From: an uncultured Gemmatimonadota bacterium
GTDB taxonomy: Bacteria > Gemmatimonadota > Gemmatimonadetes > Gemmatimonadales > GWC2-71-9
DNA: 19,700 bases
Direction of reading: 5' to 3'
NCBI GenBank assembly: GCA_946480845.1
Contig: CAMLLJ010000021.1
Span: 1-19,700 of the forward strand
The notes under the pieces were generated by a model. The model saw only the letters and a list, made by a program, of their open reading frames with translations, was not told where the DNA came from and ran no database searches. The translations under genes were made by a program, and so were the position numbers. Below are positions 7,154 through 15,163 of this stretch, in pieces (the first letter of the stretch is position 1; each line of letters begins with the position of its first letter).

Positions 7154-8014
7154 ATGGCGTCCATTGCCATCACCTATTCGGGCGCCGAGGGATTGCGCCC
7201 GGTGGAGAAGGTCCTGCTCGCCTACTCCGCGCTGGTCAGCATCGTCGTGGCCTTCCGCGCGCCCGGCATGGCCGGCTGGGAATGGCTGCTGGTGGCGCAC
7301 GGGCTGCTCTTCGGGCTCTTCGGGCTCTTCCTCCTCGAGCGCCCCGGGCGGTCGGTGAGCCTGCTGCGCGAGGTGGCGCCGCTCCTGCTCCTCTTCGGGC
7401 TGTACGCCGAGCTCGACGTGCTGAACGGCGGCGACCCCGTGGTCCACGACGCGCTGGTCCAGGGCTGGGAGGCCGCCATCTTCGGCGGCCAGCCGAGCCG
7501 CGACTGGTGGCGCTCGGCGCCGAGCGCCACCTGGTCCTTCGTGCTGCACGGCGCCTACCTCGGCTACTACCTGATCCTGACGGTGCCGCCGGTGCTGCTC
7601 GCCGTCCGTCGCGACCTGCCGGCGCTCCGCCGCTTCATGCTGATGGTGATGACCACCTTCGTGGTCTGCTACGTCTTCTTCATCTTCGCGCCGGTGGCCG
7701 GACCGTACTACGTCTTCCCCCGCCCGGAAGGGCCGTTCGTGGACAACCTGATGGCGCGGCTGGTGTACGGCGCGCTCGAGGGGGGAAGCTCGTACGGCGC
7801 GGCCTTCCCGTCGTCCCACGTCGCGGCGACCGCGGCCGCGGTGATCGCCTCGTGGCGCGCGTCGCGGCGCATGGGAATGGCGCTGGTCGTGCCGGCGCTG
7901 ATGCTGGTCGTTTCGGTGGTCTACTGCCAGATGCACTATGCGGTGGACGCGATGGCGGGCCTGCTCATCGGGACGACCGTGGGCGCGGTGGTGCTCCGGG
8001 CGGAGCGCCCGTAA
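7154..8014 (+). CDS. PAP2-family membrane enzyme, AUR1/inositolphosphorylceramide synthase-like
   Basis: A 286-aa polytopic membrane protein with about seven or eight hydrophobic segments (near 20-34, 43-61, 73-90, 128-150, 161-181, 222-233, 243-258, 266-282). The AUR1-type PAP2 motifs are present: GPYYVFPRPEGP (183-194), AAFPSSHVA (216-224) and MHYAVDAMAG (260-269), giving a His222/His261/Asp265 catalytic triad. This branch includes inositol phosphorylceramide synthases, which move a phospho-headgroup from a phospholipid to ceramide; simple lipid phosphatases share the fold. It is the last gene of the four-gene set, 2 bp after the reductase stop, so a sphingolipid headgroup role is the best inference. 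ATG 7154 is used; an in-frame GTG at 7142 would add four residues. A GC-rich hairpin follows at 8021. Confidence 0.82.
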   Translation: MASIAITYSGAEGLRPVEKVLLAYSALVSIVVAFRAPGMAGWEWLLVAHGLLFGLFGLFLLERPGRSVSLLREVAPLLLLFGLYAELDVLNGGDPVVHDALVQGWEAAIFGGQPSRDWWRSAPSATWSFVLHGAYLGYYLILTVPPVLLAVRRDLPALRRFMLMVMTTFVVCYVFFIFAPVAGPYYVFPRPEGPFVDNLMARLVYGALEGGSSYGAAFPSSHVAATAAAVIASWRASRRMGMALVVPALMLVVSVVYCQMHYAVDAMAGLLIGTTVGAVVLRAERP

Positions 8015-8020
8015 ACGACG

Positions 8021-8049
8021 TCGCCCGCGGGCATTGTACCCGCGGGCGA
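8021..8049. terminator. GC-rich hairpin between convergent genes, probable bidirectional terminator
   Basis: An 11-bp perfect stem (TCGCCCGCGGG with CCCGCGGGCGA) and a 7-nt loop, CATTGTA. It lies between the stops of the PAP2 gene (8014) and the convergent cupredoxin gene (8076). There is no T run on either side, so if it terminates transcription it does so by an imperfect intrinsic or Rho-assisted mechanism. Confidence 0.6.
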
Positions 8050-8075
8050 GCGTCACTGCAGCGGAAAGGCGGCGG

Positions 8076-8540
8076 TTACTGCACCGTCATCCGGCCGTGC
8101 ATGCCCATCGCCGAGTGCGGCTGGCAGGTGTAGCGGTACTCGCCGGTCGGCGCGTTGGCGGCCACGTTCACCGTGATCACCGCGTCCTGCTCGACGACCA
8201 TCTGCGACGTCAGCGGGGCCATCTGGTCCACGATCTGGATCGCCTCGGCGCCGCCCGACGGCATGCTGTCGGCCCAGAACGCGACGTTGTGCGGCCCGCC
8301 GCTCCGGTTGTGATACTGGATCACGTCGCCGGCCTTCACGGTCAGCGCCTCAGGCACGAAGCGGTACTGCCCGTCGGCCAGGACCATGTCGACGTTGTGC
8401 GTCGTCCCGGTCGCCGTGGGGGCGGCCGCCGGTGCCGCGGTCGCCGCGGTGTCGGTCGTCGTCGCCTGATTGCCCGCGTTCTCGCCGCCGCAAGCGGCCA
8501 CCGCGAGCGCGAGCCCAGCCACCATCGATGTCACACGCAT
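8076..8540 (-). CDS. Plastocyanin-like cupredoxin lipoprotein
   Basis: A 154-aa small copper protein. The signal peptide ends in a lipobox, VAAC, with the lipidated cysteine at residue 17. A low-complexity Ala/Thr/Pro linker (about 25-47) probably tethers the domain to the membrane. The copper ligands follow plastocyanin spacing: His84 in GGPHNVAFW, Cys139 and His142 in TCQPH, and Met147 in SAMGM. The ATG at 8540 has GGAG 7 nt upstream. Expected role is one-electron transfer outside the cytoplasmic membrane. A plausible donor is alternative complex III encoded at 11229-18794, because both promoters carry a similar 18-bp palindrome. That pairing is inference. Confidence 0.9.
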   Translation of the reverse strand: MRVTSMVAGLALAVAACGGENAGNQATTTDTAATAAPAAAPTATGTTHNVDMVLADGQYRFVPEALTVKAGDVIQYHNRSGGPHNVAFWADSMPSGGAEAIQIVDQMAPLTSQMVVEQDAVITVNVAANAPTGEYRYTCQPHSAMGMHGRMTVQ

Positions 8541-8597
8541 TTCGCTTCTCCGGAACAGTGAAGTTGGACTAGCCGTACTTTCGCGCTGGAACCTACT

Positions 8598-8615
8598 TTG
8601 TGAACCAGTTCACAA
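8598..8615. promoter_or_regulatory. Perfect 18-bp palindrome, Rex-like (or CRP/FNR-like) operator
   Basis: TTGTGAAC-CA-GTTCACAA is a perfect inverted repeat between the cupredoxin gene (minus) and the cysteine-rich gene (plus). It equals the known Rex redox-repressor consensus TTGTGAA-N4-TTCACAA and also contains the CRP-type TGTGA-N6-TCACA. It directly abuts the candidate cupredoxin -10 and lies just upstream of a plus-strand TATATT (8619-8624) that could serve the divergent gene. A related site occurs at 18830-18847 upstream of actA. Confidence 0.75.
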
Positions 8616-8644
8616 GTATATATTGCGTCGGTACGAATTGCGAA
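8615..8644 (-). promoter_or_regulatory. Candidate promoter of the cupredoxin gene
   Basis: On the minus strand, TATACT (8620-8615) is a good -10, with a weak TTCGCA (8644-8639) 18 bp upstream. The palindrome at 8598-8615 begins at the last base of the -10 and would cover the transcription start, a repressor-type position. Confidence 0.45.
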
Positions 8645-8664
8645 CCCTTCCCCTCCGAGGACCG

Positions 8665-9441
8665 TTGATCCAGGCGCCTCCCTGCGCCGGCCTCGGCCGG
8701 CAGTGCACCGCCATCCGCGCCACCCTCAGGGTCGGGTCGCTGGCCGAGGGCACCGAATCGCTCGATCACGAGGCCACCTGGCTCCTGGGCCACACCCAGA
8801 ATATCACTTTTCTCGATCTCTGGGAGTCCGGGGGGGACCTCTACACCGACGCCGTGCTCCACGTACCCTGCCGCTTCCTGCGGCGCGCGGGCGGCGAGGC
8901 GACGTGCACGGCCTTCGGCTACCAGGGGACGCTCCCGGGCACGCGGCGTGCAGAGCAGCCGAGGCAGCTCGGGGGCGACTGGTTCCGGGTAGTCGAGAAG
9001 CGGCGGATTGCGGTGCGGCGCTTTGCGCCGCCGCCGCCGGCCCCGCGCGCCCTGCCGGTCGTGGCCGGCGGAGACAATCCCTGCGCCGGAGCGCCCTGCC
9101 GCACCGCCGACAACAAGCAGGGGGCGGCGTGCTGCCGGGACCTGCAGGTCGAGATCATGTGCACCCGGAAGCAGCGACGCCTCGAGGCGCTGGTGCGCTC
9201 GCGGCAGTCGCCGTATCTCTGCAAGATCGAGCGCGGCGGCGACTGGTCGATCGACGTGGAGATGATCTCCGCGTGCGGGTATCTCGAGCCGGGGAGCGTC
9301 AACTGCTCGCTCCACGGGCGCTCCCGCAAGGACGGGCGCACGGCCAAGCCGGACCTCTGCTTCGACTGGCCGCCCAAGCGCCAGACGCTGCACCCGGGCT
9401 GCGTCTTCGATCGCCGGCGCCGCCACCGGCGGACCGCCTGA
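8665..9441 (+). CDS. Cysteine-rich protein of unknown function
   Basis: Not recognised with confidence. The 258-aa reading starts at TTG 8665, preceded by GAGG 4 nt upstream; no better start is in frame. It has no signal peptide or membrane segment. Fourteen cysteines are spread as C69 and C81 (LHVPCRF, ATCTAFGYQG), then C140, C145, C156, C157, C166, C186, C204, C214, C232 and C246. The middle segment (NPCAGAPC to AACC) is mildly like the zinc/iron-cluster proteins of the YkgJ type, but that is a weak resemblance. A Pro-rich linker separates the two halves at about 121-131. The gene is divergent from the cupredoxin across a Rex-like palindrome, so a redox or metal-binding role is possible. 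Codon use looks like its neighbours. Confidence 0.7.
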   Translation: MIQAPPCAGLGRQCTAIRATLRVGSLAEGTESLDHEATWLLGHTQNITFLDLWESGGDLYTDAVLHVPCRFLRRAGGEATCTAFGYQGTLPGTRRAEQPRQLGGDWFRVVEKRRIAVRRFAPPPPAPRALPVVAGGDNPCAGAPCRTADNKQGAACCRDLQVEIMCTRKQRRLEALVRSRQSPYLCKIERGGDWSIDVEMISACGYLEPGSVNCSLHGRSRKDGRTAKPDLCFDWPPKRQTLHPGCVFDRRRRHRRTA

Positions 9442-9521
9442 ACGCCCGGTGTGCATAGCATGGCCCCGGGAAACGTCTTATGGGCGTTCACGCGACCGGG
9501 CAGCCTCAGCGGAGCACCCTG

Positions 9522-10037
9522 ATGGATGAGCTGGAGAAGCTCTACCAGACGACCTATACCGCCGTCGTGCGCTTCCTCTACCGGAAGGTCTGGGACGCCG
9601 ACCGCGCCGAGGACCTGGCGCAGGAAGTCTTCATGCGCCTCTTCCAGCACCGGCCGGAGAAGCCGCGCGCCTGGGTGTTCGCCGTCGCGGCGAACCTCGC
9701 GAGGGACGAGGCGCGCGCGGCGATCCGGCGGCGCAAGCACCTGACGCTGATGACCAATGACCCGGGGCAGGCGCCGTCCCGGATGTCGATGCCCGCCGAC
9801 GAGGAAGTCGAGCACGACGAGCAGATGACGGCCGTGCAGGGCGCGCTCGCCGCGCTCACCGCGCGCGACCGCGAGGTGCTGCTCCTCTGGGACGGCGGGC
9901 TCAGCTACCCCGAGATCGCGGCCCAGACCGGGCTCGCCGTGGGCGCGGTGGGCACCACCCTCGCGCGGGCGCGCAAGCGCCTCGTCGACGCCTATGATCG
10001 CCAACACCAGACACGGGACCATGCGGCACATTCCTGA
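9522..10037 (+). CDS. ECF-family RNA polymerase sigma factor
   Basis: A 171-aa sigma-70 family protein of the extracytoplasmic-function type. Region 2 spans about 8-70, with the AEDLAQEVFMRLF core at 29-41 and WVFAVAANLARDEAR at 51-65. An acidic linker (93-101) leads to region 4 at about 106-156, whose helix-turn-helix is LSYPEIAAQTGLAVGAVGTTL. The ATG at 9522 is preferred to one at 9480 because GGAG lies 7 nt upstream of it. The stop overlaps the next gene, which encodes a zinc-finger anti-sigma factor, so the pair is probably translationally coupled. The target regulon cannot be read from this window. Confidence 0.9.
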   Translation: MDELEKLYQTTYTAVVRFLYRKVWDADRAEDLAQEVFMRLFQHRPEKPRAWVFAVAANLARDEARAAIRRRKHLTLMTNDPGQAPSRMSMPADEEVEHDEQMTAVQGALAALTARDREVLLLWDGGLSYPEIAAQTGLAVGAVGTTLARARKRLVDAYDRQHQTRDHAAHS

Positions 10038-11067
10038 AGACGAGCTCCACGCCTACCTCGACCAGGCGCTCAGCCGGTCGCAGTGCGTGGAAATCGAGAG
10101 CCACCTGGCCGGCTGCACCCAGTGCCAGGACCACCGTGACGGTATCGCGGCGCTGCGCGACCGGACGACGGCGCTGCTTTCGACGCTCGCTCCGCCGCGC
10201 CGGTTCACGCCGGCGGTGGAGGTGCTCCAGGAGCGCGCCGCCGCGCGGTCGGCCCGGCGGGCCACCCGCTGGCGCGCGGCCGCATGGGCGGCCAGCGTGG
10301 TCGCGGCGCTGGGCCTGGGGTGGGCCGGCAAGGCAGTGAACGAGCGGGGGGTGCCGGCGGGTGTGGAGTCCGAGCTTGCGGCGGGGAGAGACGCCGCGGC
10401 CGGGGAAGCGGCGGCGGGTGTCGCACCTGGTGCGCAGGACAGTGCGGTCCCGGCGGCAGATTCACTGACCGGCCGCGAGGGCGCGGCGGGGGTGGATCTG
10501 GCGGATGCCGGATCGCCGCGCCCGAAGCCGGCCGCACCGGCTGCCGAGGCGCGCGCGCAGCGGGCGGCCTCCTTCCCCGACACGGTCCCCCTGCCACGTC
10601 CCTCCATGGAGCCGGTGGGCACGGTGCTCTCGTCGGGCCAGCTGCTCGCGCCGAACCTCGACGCGGCGACGGGCACCGTATTCCGCACCGTGTCGTGGGC
10701 CAGCGCCGAGCGGGAGCGGGGCGCCTCGGTGCCCCGGATCGCGGGCCTTCCGGTGATGGAAGTGCAGGTAGGCTCCTCCGGCCAGTCGGGCGGGAAGCCG
10801 CTGGTGGTGGTGGCGCAGCAGCTCGAGTCGGGCCAGGTCATCCGCACCATCGAGGGCCCGGCGACGGACGTCAACAAGCTCCTCGCCTCGCGCCACAGCG
10901 AGAACGGCTCCCCTTGGCCCGCCATCGACGACTCGGCGGGCGGCATTGCCGGCGGTGACGGCGCGATGACCTATCGCCGCGGCGACCGGATCCTCGCCAT
11001 CACCGCCCCGCTCCCGAGCGACTCGCTGAGGGCGATGATCCGGAGGCTGAATGTGACGGAGCGGTGA
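10021..11067 (+). CDS. Membrane anti-sigma factor with N-terminal zinc finger
   Basis: A 348-aa protein. Residues 1-40 carry the anti-sigma zinc-finger pattern, with His28-x3-Cys32-x2-Cys35 (HLAGCTQC) after the helix ELHAYLDQAL. A single membrane segment lies at about 84-103 (AAAWAASVVAALGLGWAG). The remaining 240 residues would be outside the membrane: an Ala/Gly/Pro-rich low-complexity stretch (about 110-190), then a more ordered C-terminal region (about 195-348) of no recognised family that could sense the signal. ATG 10021 is chosen because the conserved start MRHIPEDELHAYLD begins there; ATG 9994 would add nine residues. It overlaps the sigma gene by 17 bp. Transcription probably ends at the hairpin at 11126. 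Confidence 0.85.
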   Translation: MRHIPEDELHAYLDQALSRSQCVEIESHLAGCTQCQDHRDGIAALRDRTTALLSTLAPPRRFTPAVEVLQERAAARSARRATRWRAAAWAASVVAALGLGWAGKAVNERGVPAGVESELAAGRDAAAGEAAAGVAPGAQDSAVPAADSLTGREGAAGVDLADAGSPRPKPAAPAAEARAQRAASFPDTVPLPRPSMEPVGTVLSSGQLLAPNLDAATGTVFRTVSWASAERERGASVPRIAGLPVMEVQVGSSGQSGGKPLVVVAQQLESGQVIRTIEGPATDVNKLLASRHSENGSPWPAIDDSAGGIAGGDGAMTYRRGDRILAITAPLPSDSLRAMIRRLNVTER

Positions 11068-11071
11068 GGTT

Positions 11072-11104
11072 GGGGATTGGGGGTTAGGGGTTGGGGGTGA
11101 GGGG
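11072..11104 (+). repeat. G-quadruplex-type G-tract array
   Basis: Five runs of four or five G separated by two or three bases (GGGG-ATT-GGGGG-TTA-GGGG-TT-GGGGG-TGA-GGGG) start 4 bp after the anti-sigma stop. The pattern satisfies the standard G-quadruplex rule. A near mirror of it, on the opposite strand, occurs at 11202-11229. Confidence 0.8.
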
Positions 11105-11125
11105 TCGAACAGCTTGAATAGCAGA

Positions 11126-11167
11126 GGGGCCGGCCACGGAGATTTCCGTGGCCGGCCCCATTTCATT
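11126..11167 (+). terminator. Strong hairpin terminator after the sigma/anti-sigma genes
   Basis: A perfect 15-bp stem (GGGGCCGGCCACGGA with TCCGTGGCCGGCCCC) closes a GATT loop, followed by ATTTCATT on the plus strand. It sits 58 bp after the anti-sigma stop and about 60 bp before the convergent actF stop. It could also block transcription arriving from the act operon. Confidence 0.82.
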
Positions 11168-11201
11168 CCGGTCTGCACCTTCCGCAGCGCTGCGCCCTTC
11201 G

Positions 11202-11229
11202 CCCTAACCCCCAACCCCAACCCGTCCCC
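11202..11229 (-). repeat. C-tract array, inverted partner of the G-tract array at 11072
   Basis: CCC-TAA-CCCCC-AA-CCCC-AA-CCC-GT-CCCC on the plus strand. Its complement is nearly identical over about 21 bases to 11069-11090, so the two tracts form a long imperfect inverted repeat around the terminator. The last base belongs to the actF stop codon. Confidence 0.75.
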
Positions 11230-12581
11230 TACTCCTTCGCCTCCACCTCCGCCTCATGCAGGTAGTCCTGCTCCCGATCCTCATGATCGAAGATATCCAC
11301 CGTATGGTGCCCCAGCTCGCGGTTGATGGTGATCTCGGCAAGCCGCGGTGAGACCATCGGGAAGGTGCGGGCGAAGAGGGCGTAGGTGAGCAGGAAGAGA
11401 CCCGTCATGAGGAACGTGGGGGCCAGCTCGGGGATGCCGAACGCCGGGCCCGGCAGCGGCGAGACCGACGGGACGATGAGCAGGAAGCGCTCCACCCAGA
11501 GCGCGACGAGGCTGATGGCCGTGAAGAGGCCGAGGGTCGCGCGGGTCTTCTTGGGGAGCACGCCGAGCAGGCCGAAGAACGGCACGATGAACATGCCGAT
11601 CAGGACGACCTTGCCGACCGGGAGCCAGTGCCCCCAGAGCCGCGCGTAGACGAAGCCCGTTTCCTCCGGCATGTTGCCGTACCAGATCACCAGGAACTGC
11701 GCCCACATCAGGTAGGCCCAGAAGACGGTGAAGCCGAAGCAGAGCTTGCCCAGGTCGTGCCGCTGCTTGGGCGACACCAGGTCGGCGATGTCGAGCTCCC
11801 GGGCGCCGTAGAGCATGAGCAGCGCCAGCAGGGTGTGCCCGCCCAGGAACGACCCCATGAAGTAGAAGCCGCCCAGCAGGTTGGAGAACCAGTGCGGCTG
11901 CAGCGCCATGATCGCGTCGAAGGCGATGATGCTCATGATCATCGCGTACAGGATGGCGTAGATCGGCGCCAGCCGGTGGATCCGCTCGCGGTGCAGGTGC
12001 AGGCCCACGACCGAGGGATCGAATCCGCGGCTCCACTTCTCGAAGAGCGCGCGACGCCCGCCCGAGACGCTGCCGCGCGCCGCATGCACGTCGGGCAGCA
12101 TGTCGGCCCGGACCAGCAGCCATCCGACCCAGCCCAGCAGCAGCACGCCGAGCCCCATGCGGGCGAACATGAAGCCGTGGGAGAGCCAGACGGCCTTTCC
12201 GTGCTGCATCCCCTCCAGCTCGGCATGCATGCGGCCGTAGATCGGCTCGTAGCCCGCCGTGAAGATCAGCACCACCCCGATGAGCGAGACCGGCAGGAAG
12301 GCGATGGCCGCCTCGGCGAAGCGGAGCATCACGCCCGACCACTTCGCGTTGGTGATCTTGGCGGCGGCGGCCACGGCCACGCTGCCGAACATGAGCCCGG
12401 TGAAGTACACCCAGTTGACGTGGAAGAGCTGCCACGCGCGCGCCGAGCCTTCGGGCGTCATCGAGCGCAGCAGCAGGATGGCGCCGAGCAGCGCCAGGCC
12501 GGCACCGATGCCGAGGAACGCCCGGTAGCGGCCGGTCACCGACCGGGCCACCAGGCGCTCGTGCACATGCTGGGAGGTCAT
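11229..12581 (-). CDS. actF: Alternative complex III subunit ActF (NrfD-like quinone-site membrane subunit)
   Basis: A 450-aa polytopic membrane protein with about ten hydrophobic helices, beginning at residue 22. The wording HVNWVYFTGLMFG (54-66), the loop FEKWSRGFDP, the helix containing SIIAFDAIMALQPHWFS and the segment LMWAQFLVIWYGNMPEET are typical of the second NrfD-like subunit of quinol:cytochrome c oxidoreductase (ACIII). ActC and ActF form the membrane core; in described ACIII the quinol site is attributed to ActC, while ActF is the pseudo-symmetric partner with a putative proton path. A hydrophilic acidic tail (about 420-450) is at the C terminus. Its ATG shares one base with the actE stop (TGATG). 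It is the last gene of the operon. Confidence 0.92.
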   Translation of the reverse strand: MTSQHVHERLVARSVTGRYRAFLGIGAGLALLGAILLLRSMTPEGSARAWQLFHVNWVYFTGLMFGSVAVAAAAKITNAKWSGVMLRFAEAAIAFLPVSLIGVVLIFTAGYEPIYGRMHAELEGMQHGKAVWLSHGFMFARMGLGVLLLGWVGWLLVRADMLPDVHAARGSVSGGRRALFEKWSRGFDPSVVGLHLHRERIHRLAPIYAILYAMIMSIIAFDAIMALQPHWFSNLLGGFYFMGSFLGGHTLLALLMLYGARELDIADLVSPKQRHDLGKLCFGFTVFWAYLMWAQFLVIWYGNMPEETGFVYARLWGHWLPVGKVVLIGMFIVPFFGLLGVLPKKTRATLGLFTAISLVALWVERFLLIVPSVSPLPGPAFGIPELAPTFLMTGLFLLTYALFARTFPMVSPRLAEITINRELGHHTVDIFDHEDREQDYLHEAEVEAKE

Positions 12582-13258
12582 CAGTCGGCCCCCCCGGCGG
12601 CGGGTGGCGCGGCGGCGGGCGGCGCGGCGGCGGGCGCCGGGACCGTGGCAGGCGCGGCCGACTGCAGCGTGCGCACGTAGTTCACGATCGCCCAGCGGTC
12701 GGCGGGGCGGTACACCTTGTCGCCGTAGCGCGGCATGACCCCTCGGCCGTAGCGGATGATGCTGTAGAGGTATCCGTCGGAGCGGCCCTGCGCCTGCGGC
12801 GTGAGCAGCGACGGTGCGGCGACGCGCGGGCCCACCGGGCCCTTCCCGTCGCCGATGCCGCCGTGGCAGACGGCGCAGAAGGTGTGGTAGAGCGTGTCGC
12901 CGCGCGCCGCGACGGTACCCGGCAGCCGCGCCACGCTGGGCCCCGGCGCCTGCGCCGTTCCCGCCGCGCCGCCGGCGAACGGGTTCACCAGCGCGTCCGC
13001 GGTGGCGGAGTTGCCCGCCTTGAACTCGGCCTCCCAGTTCCCTTCGGCGCCGCCCACCGGGACGGTGCCGGGCACCGCATTGCGCGGGATCCCGGCCATC
13101 TGGTACGGGTAGACCGCCTTGCTGCCGATCATGTGATCGAACCAGGGCACCGCGTGCATCAGGTCGTCGGGCGACGGGACCCGGTTGTAGTAATACTCGC
13201 AGCCGCCGACGCCGAGCGTCACGGCGGTGAGGAGCGCGAGCCGGAGGCTACGAGGCAT
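12581..13258 (-). CDS. actE: Alternative complex III subunit ActE (monohaem cytochrome c lipoprotein)
   Basis: A 225-aa lipoprotein. The signal peptide ends in the lipobox VGGC (Cys20). One haem site, CAVCH, lies near residues 128-132, and GVMPRYGDK near 174-182 supplies the likely axial methionine. The segment after the lipobox (MHAVPWFDHMIGSKAVYPY) is typical of the family. It is expected to carry electrons from ActA/ActB to a downstream acceptor. The extreme C terminus is an Ala/Pro tail made from a 15-bp repeat (12596-12640), followed by a run of seven G in the coding strand just before the stop. The gene overlaps actD by 11 bp and actF by one base, so the three are probably translationally coupled. 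Confidence 0.92.
   Translation of the reverse strand: MPRSLRLALLTAVTLGVGGCEYYYNRVPSPDDLMHAVPWFDHMIGSKAVYPYQMAGIPRNAVPGTVPVGGAEGNWEAEFKAGNSATADALVNPFAGGAAGTAQAPGPSVARLPGTVAARGDTLYHTFCAVCHGGIGDGKGPVGPRVAAPSLLTPQAQGRSDGYLYSIIRYGRGVMPRYGDKVYRPADRWAIVNYVRTLQSAAPATVPAPAAAPPAAAPPAAGGAD
12596..12640 (-). repeat. 15-bp tandem repeat (three copies) in the 3' end of actE
   Basis: Three consecutive 15-bp units with core GGCGGCGGG on the plus strand (12596-12610, 12611-12625, 12626-12640). They differ at few positions and encode the PAAAP-type tail of ActE. A C7 run at 12589-12595 adjoins them. Confidence 0.75.
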
Positions 13259-13774
13259 GGCTCACCTCCACCGCGCCGGCGTCGCGCAGCAGCTGCTCCA
13301 CCGTGGCGACGTCGGACCCGCGCGCGGCGACGAAGACGCCGATGCGGTCGTCGCTGAAGCGCGGGTCGTAGGCGATGCGCCGGCCGGCCTTGAGGAGCGA
13401 GAGCAGCGCCACGCTGCCCAGGGTGAAGAACGCGCCCAGCAGGATGGTCAGCTCGAACGCGATGACCACATACGGCGGAATCGCGGCGATGCCCTTGCCG
13501 CCGACGAGGAGGGGCCAGTCGCGCGACATCCAGATGGTCATGGCGAAGCCGGCGGTGCAGCCGGTGAGCCCGCCGATCAGGGTGAACAGCCGCACCGGGC
13601 TGTTGGTGTGGCCGACGGCGTCCTCGACCTCGTGGTTCGGGTGCGAGGTGTAGACGGTCAGGTCGCGGTGCCCTTTGGCGCGGAGCCCGCGGATCGCGTC
13701 GGTCGCGCTGTCGATGTGCTCGAACGAGGCGAGCACGCCGGGCACGCTCTTCCGCTTCGGGAAGGGGAGCGCCA

Positions 13775-13775
<1 letters not shown>
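13248..13775 (-). CDS. actD: Alternative complex III subunit ActD (DUF3341)
   Basis: A 175-aa membrane protein of the DUF3341 family. A cytoplasmic N-terminal ferredoxin-like part begins GVLASFEHIDSATDAIRGLR (13-32). Two hydrophobic helices follow, at about 64-82 (VRLFTLIGGLTGCTAGFAM) and 105-127 (VIAFELTILLGAFFTLGSV). The C-terminal part (DPRFSDDRIGVFV) is the other conserved block. ActD packs beside ActC/ActF and has no cofactor. Its ATG shares one base with the actC stop (TGATG) and its end overlaps actE by 11 bp. Length is usual for the family. Confidence 0.92.
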
Positions 13776-15160
<1,385 letters not shown>

Positions 15161-15163
15161 CGC

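Noticed and set aside
8593..9456. A 287-codon minus-strand frame opposite the cysteine-rich gene
   Set aside because: The plus frame has a ribosome site, ordered cysteine spacing and balanced composition; the minus frame is Arg/Ala/Gly-rich without motifs. Because the plus protein is itself unrecognised, this choice is less certain than the others.
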